Made by a program: the position numbers and the translations under genes. Below the pieces are notes generated by a model. It saw nothing but the letters and a program-made list of their open reading frames with translations, did no database searches and was not told the origin of the DNA. Of a stretch of 64,000 bases of DNA, positions 63,601 through 64,000 are shown piece after piece. This DNA comes from Methyloceanibacter caenitepidi. Lineage in GTDB: Bacteria; Pseudomonadota; Alphaproteobacteria; Rhizobiales; Methyloligellaceae. The stretch covers positions 2,863,400 to 2,927,399 of the forward strand of contig NZ_AP014648.1 of the NCBI RefSeq assembly GCF_000828475.1. Direction: 5' to 3'. The stretch's first letter is position 1, and every line of letters begins with the position of its first letter.

Positions 63601-64000
63601 CCGGCAGCCCTTCGCGGGTCTGCACCACGACGCCCTCGAACTTCCCGATCGGCGTGTCCCCGATGCGGATGTCCGACACCGAAAGCGGCCCATACCCCCA
63701 CACGACCAGCATTATTAGATATTGCTGGTTGCCGAGGATCTCGGTGTAGGTCCGGGCCCCAAGCGGCGGCACCATGCGATGCTGGCCCAGCACGCTCGGC
63801 ACAACGCCGAAAGGCTGCGGGGCGTTCCTGGCGCCGGATATCGAATAGTTCGGGCTCTCCTGCGAAGCACTGCTCGTGCCGGAGATCCCCGCAACGGAGC
63901 CTCGCGACGGAAGTCCGGCCGACCCGCGCGGCGGCACGAGGGCATTCACGGCCAGAAGGCCGGCTGTCCCCACCAACCCGGTCGCGATGCCGGTCAAGCC
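60635..64000 (-). CDS. Phage tail tip protein J (host specificity), N-terminus at window edge
   Basis: At least 1120 residues; the visible 5' end has only an in-frame TTG at the edge, so the true start probably lies outside. The N-terminal region (YSISGARNAPQPFGVVPSVL, LGNQQYLIMLVVWGYGPLSV, DIRIGDTPIGKF) and the large central domain (DLIRHVLQGPANPEPAGDGG) match TipJ proteins, which form the tail tip and bind the host receptor. The C-terminal part has Trp-rich repeats (MWGSSTQKMWNADDSKPMWG). Confidence 0.9.
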   Translation of the reverse strand, partial: GLTGIATGLVGTAGLLAVNALVPPRGSAGLPSRGSVAGISGTSSASQESPNYSISGARNAPQPFGVVPSVLGQHRMVPPLGARTYTEILGNQQYLIMLVVWGYGPLSVSDIRIGDTPIGKFEGVVVQTREGLPGDSKLSLYPRAETSLPLSIALTKAAGGQTRTTPSDTDRISVDIAFPGGLVEFDKNGKKTRRTVQVEIAYRSAGSGSFTVVNTLTVNEARTSAVYRGYTWNTPSRGKWDVRLRRLTNDTSNVRVQDAVVWAAMRSFTNEDPLQFEKPLAKSAIRIKATGQLNSAVDQLSGLVKSKVTAWDGADWNESTVSRNPGDLIRHVLQGPANPEPAGDGGIDLDSIEAFSDYCTTHGFSFDQIRDFGSSVLETLADVAAVGKGSITRRDGKWAVLIDEEKTLVVQHFTPRNSWGFSGQKVFDDTPHAWRVRFVNAAKDYQQDEAFVYADGYNAANATKFEGIEFPGVTSYEHAYKLARYHMAVAQLRPEVYTLYCDFENLVCTRGDLVSVAHDVPVWSDHPGGRVTQVAVSGGNIVSVRVDEPCEMVEGQSYVARFRLADQSSQSLLVNLTTTPGVVSVLTFADTVAEEDGPVAGDLFLFGLQGSESVELVVKAIEPVKDLAARLTLVDHAPAIQDASEGAIPAFDSQITRLPRYSLRPDIPEIETIQSDITVAVRGDDGSVAERVVVTARPPAGLFLNKAVLEAQIRYQDADDYGPSISQGLQDQVIIEGVIGGETYDIRLRRVATADADVPGATSDWFVQAGYFVIGKTAPPDGVEALYLEGDYAVWDYDPPLDFKGFQLRFHRGQRYTWADADLAHQAFISDTRFDISHLRGGTFTLLLKAFDSGDRESDEAAVIVVDLGDTIVDNVVLETDYKDHDYYIGTAQAALANGILDAGALKATDAASFWAYGDDGIFWDADGSSVFWTSIYNAMTYETFFVPNPLLGGDISLDIVIQAASYQIQYRGNGDTPMWGSSTQKMWNADDSKPMWGADSDYRAWPGKAAALKRERVYFRITAAGGAMRPIISEFTVRQDVPDVLERFNDVPIGAGGTRLSLTESFTRILNISLTLQDDGGDAVSAKFIDKDASAGPLIKCFDADNLAVTGNVDATVQGY

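Larger units (their letters stand above)
49861..64000. mobile_element. Prophage, left part (continues beyond window)
   Basis: The region starts at a tRNA att remnant. It carries, in reverse order of a tailed-phage late module, tail tip protein J (64000-60635), two fibre/collar-like proteins, a fibre-assembly-like protein, holin-like genes and endolysin. Accessory genes on the plus strand interrupt it. Integrase, capsid and packaging genes are not in the window and should lie to the right. Confidence 0.88.

Noticed and set aside
1..64000. CRISPR arrays, rRNA genes and insertion sequences
   Set aside because: No regularly spaced repeats of CRISPR type, no rRNA sequence and no transposase with terminal inverted repeats were seen.

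Overview
The window looks like the chromosome of an alphaproteobacterium of the order Hyphomicrobiales. It is GC-rich (about 65% in a sampled core line) and carries the CtrA cell-cycle regulators (ctrA, chpT, sciP), an EipA/DUF1134 envelope gene, a Rhodobacter-type pmtA and a NasS/NasT-controlled assimilatory nitrate locus. The genus cannot be fixed from this sequence.

Layout. (1) 1-8127, minus strand: nitrate assimilation, read as nasT-nasS, a regulated leader, then nrtA-nrtB-nrtCD-FAD oxidoreductase-nirA (nirA leaves the window). The leader before nrtA can be read directly. It has a sigma-54-like promoter, two small hairpins whose hexaloops follow the A1/G4 rule of ANTAR targets, and an intrinsic terminator: the parts needed for NasT antitermination. 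(2) 8385-23287: a 14.9-kb genomic island in the 3' end of a tRNA-Met(CAT) gene, bounded by a perfect 45-bp direct repeat, with a tyrosine integrase and excisionase-like gene beside the intact tRNA. Its cargo is a sugar/sulfur cassette: a UDP-sulfoquinovose synthase (sqdB), a tandem two-domain GT2 protein, and a giant protein of about 1230 residues joining a DUF115/MptE-like domain, a GT2 domain, two membrane helices, a coiled coil and a sulfotransferase domain. A second recombinase and a decayed phage gene show the island is composite. (3) 23509-49732: core chromosome. It contains pmtA, mnmA, sciP, yajQ, fliJ, ctrA, a cheA-cheW-cheY-cheB-cheR operon, chpT, cysQ, eipA, membrane and phosphatase genes, and an AraC regulator divergent from an oxidoreductase. 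(4) 49861-64000 and beyond: a prophage whose left end is a truncated tRNA-Glu(CTC) 3' end. Its minus-strand genes encode tail tip protein J, tail fibre/collar proteins, endolysin, holin-like proteins and small membrane proteins. Plus-strand accessory genes interrupt these: an XRE regulator with two tandem GIY-YIG-like proteins, and a stand-alone sulfotransferase next to a secreted Asp-box (sialidase-like) protein.

How the genes fit together. The nitrate genes form one regulated uptake and reduction unit. The cell-cycle genes gather ChpT, CtrA and the CtrA inhibitor SciP around flagellar (fliJ) and chemotaxis genes, in keeping with a dimorphic motile cell. Two separate mobile elements carry sulfotransferase and sugar-modifying functions, and the core carries cysQ, which disposes of the PAP that sulfotransferases release. 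The best candidate for an undescribed system is the island's sulfoquinovose/sulfated-glycan cassette, centred on the giant fusion protein.
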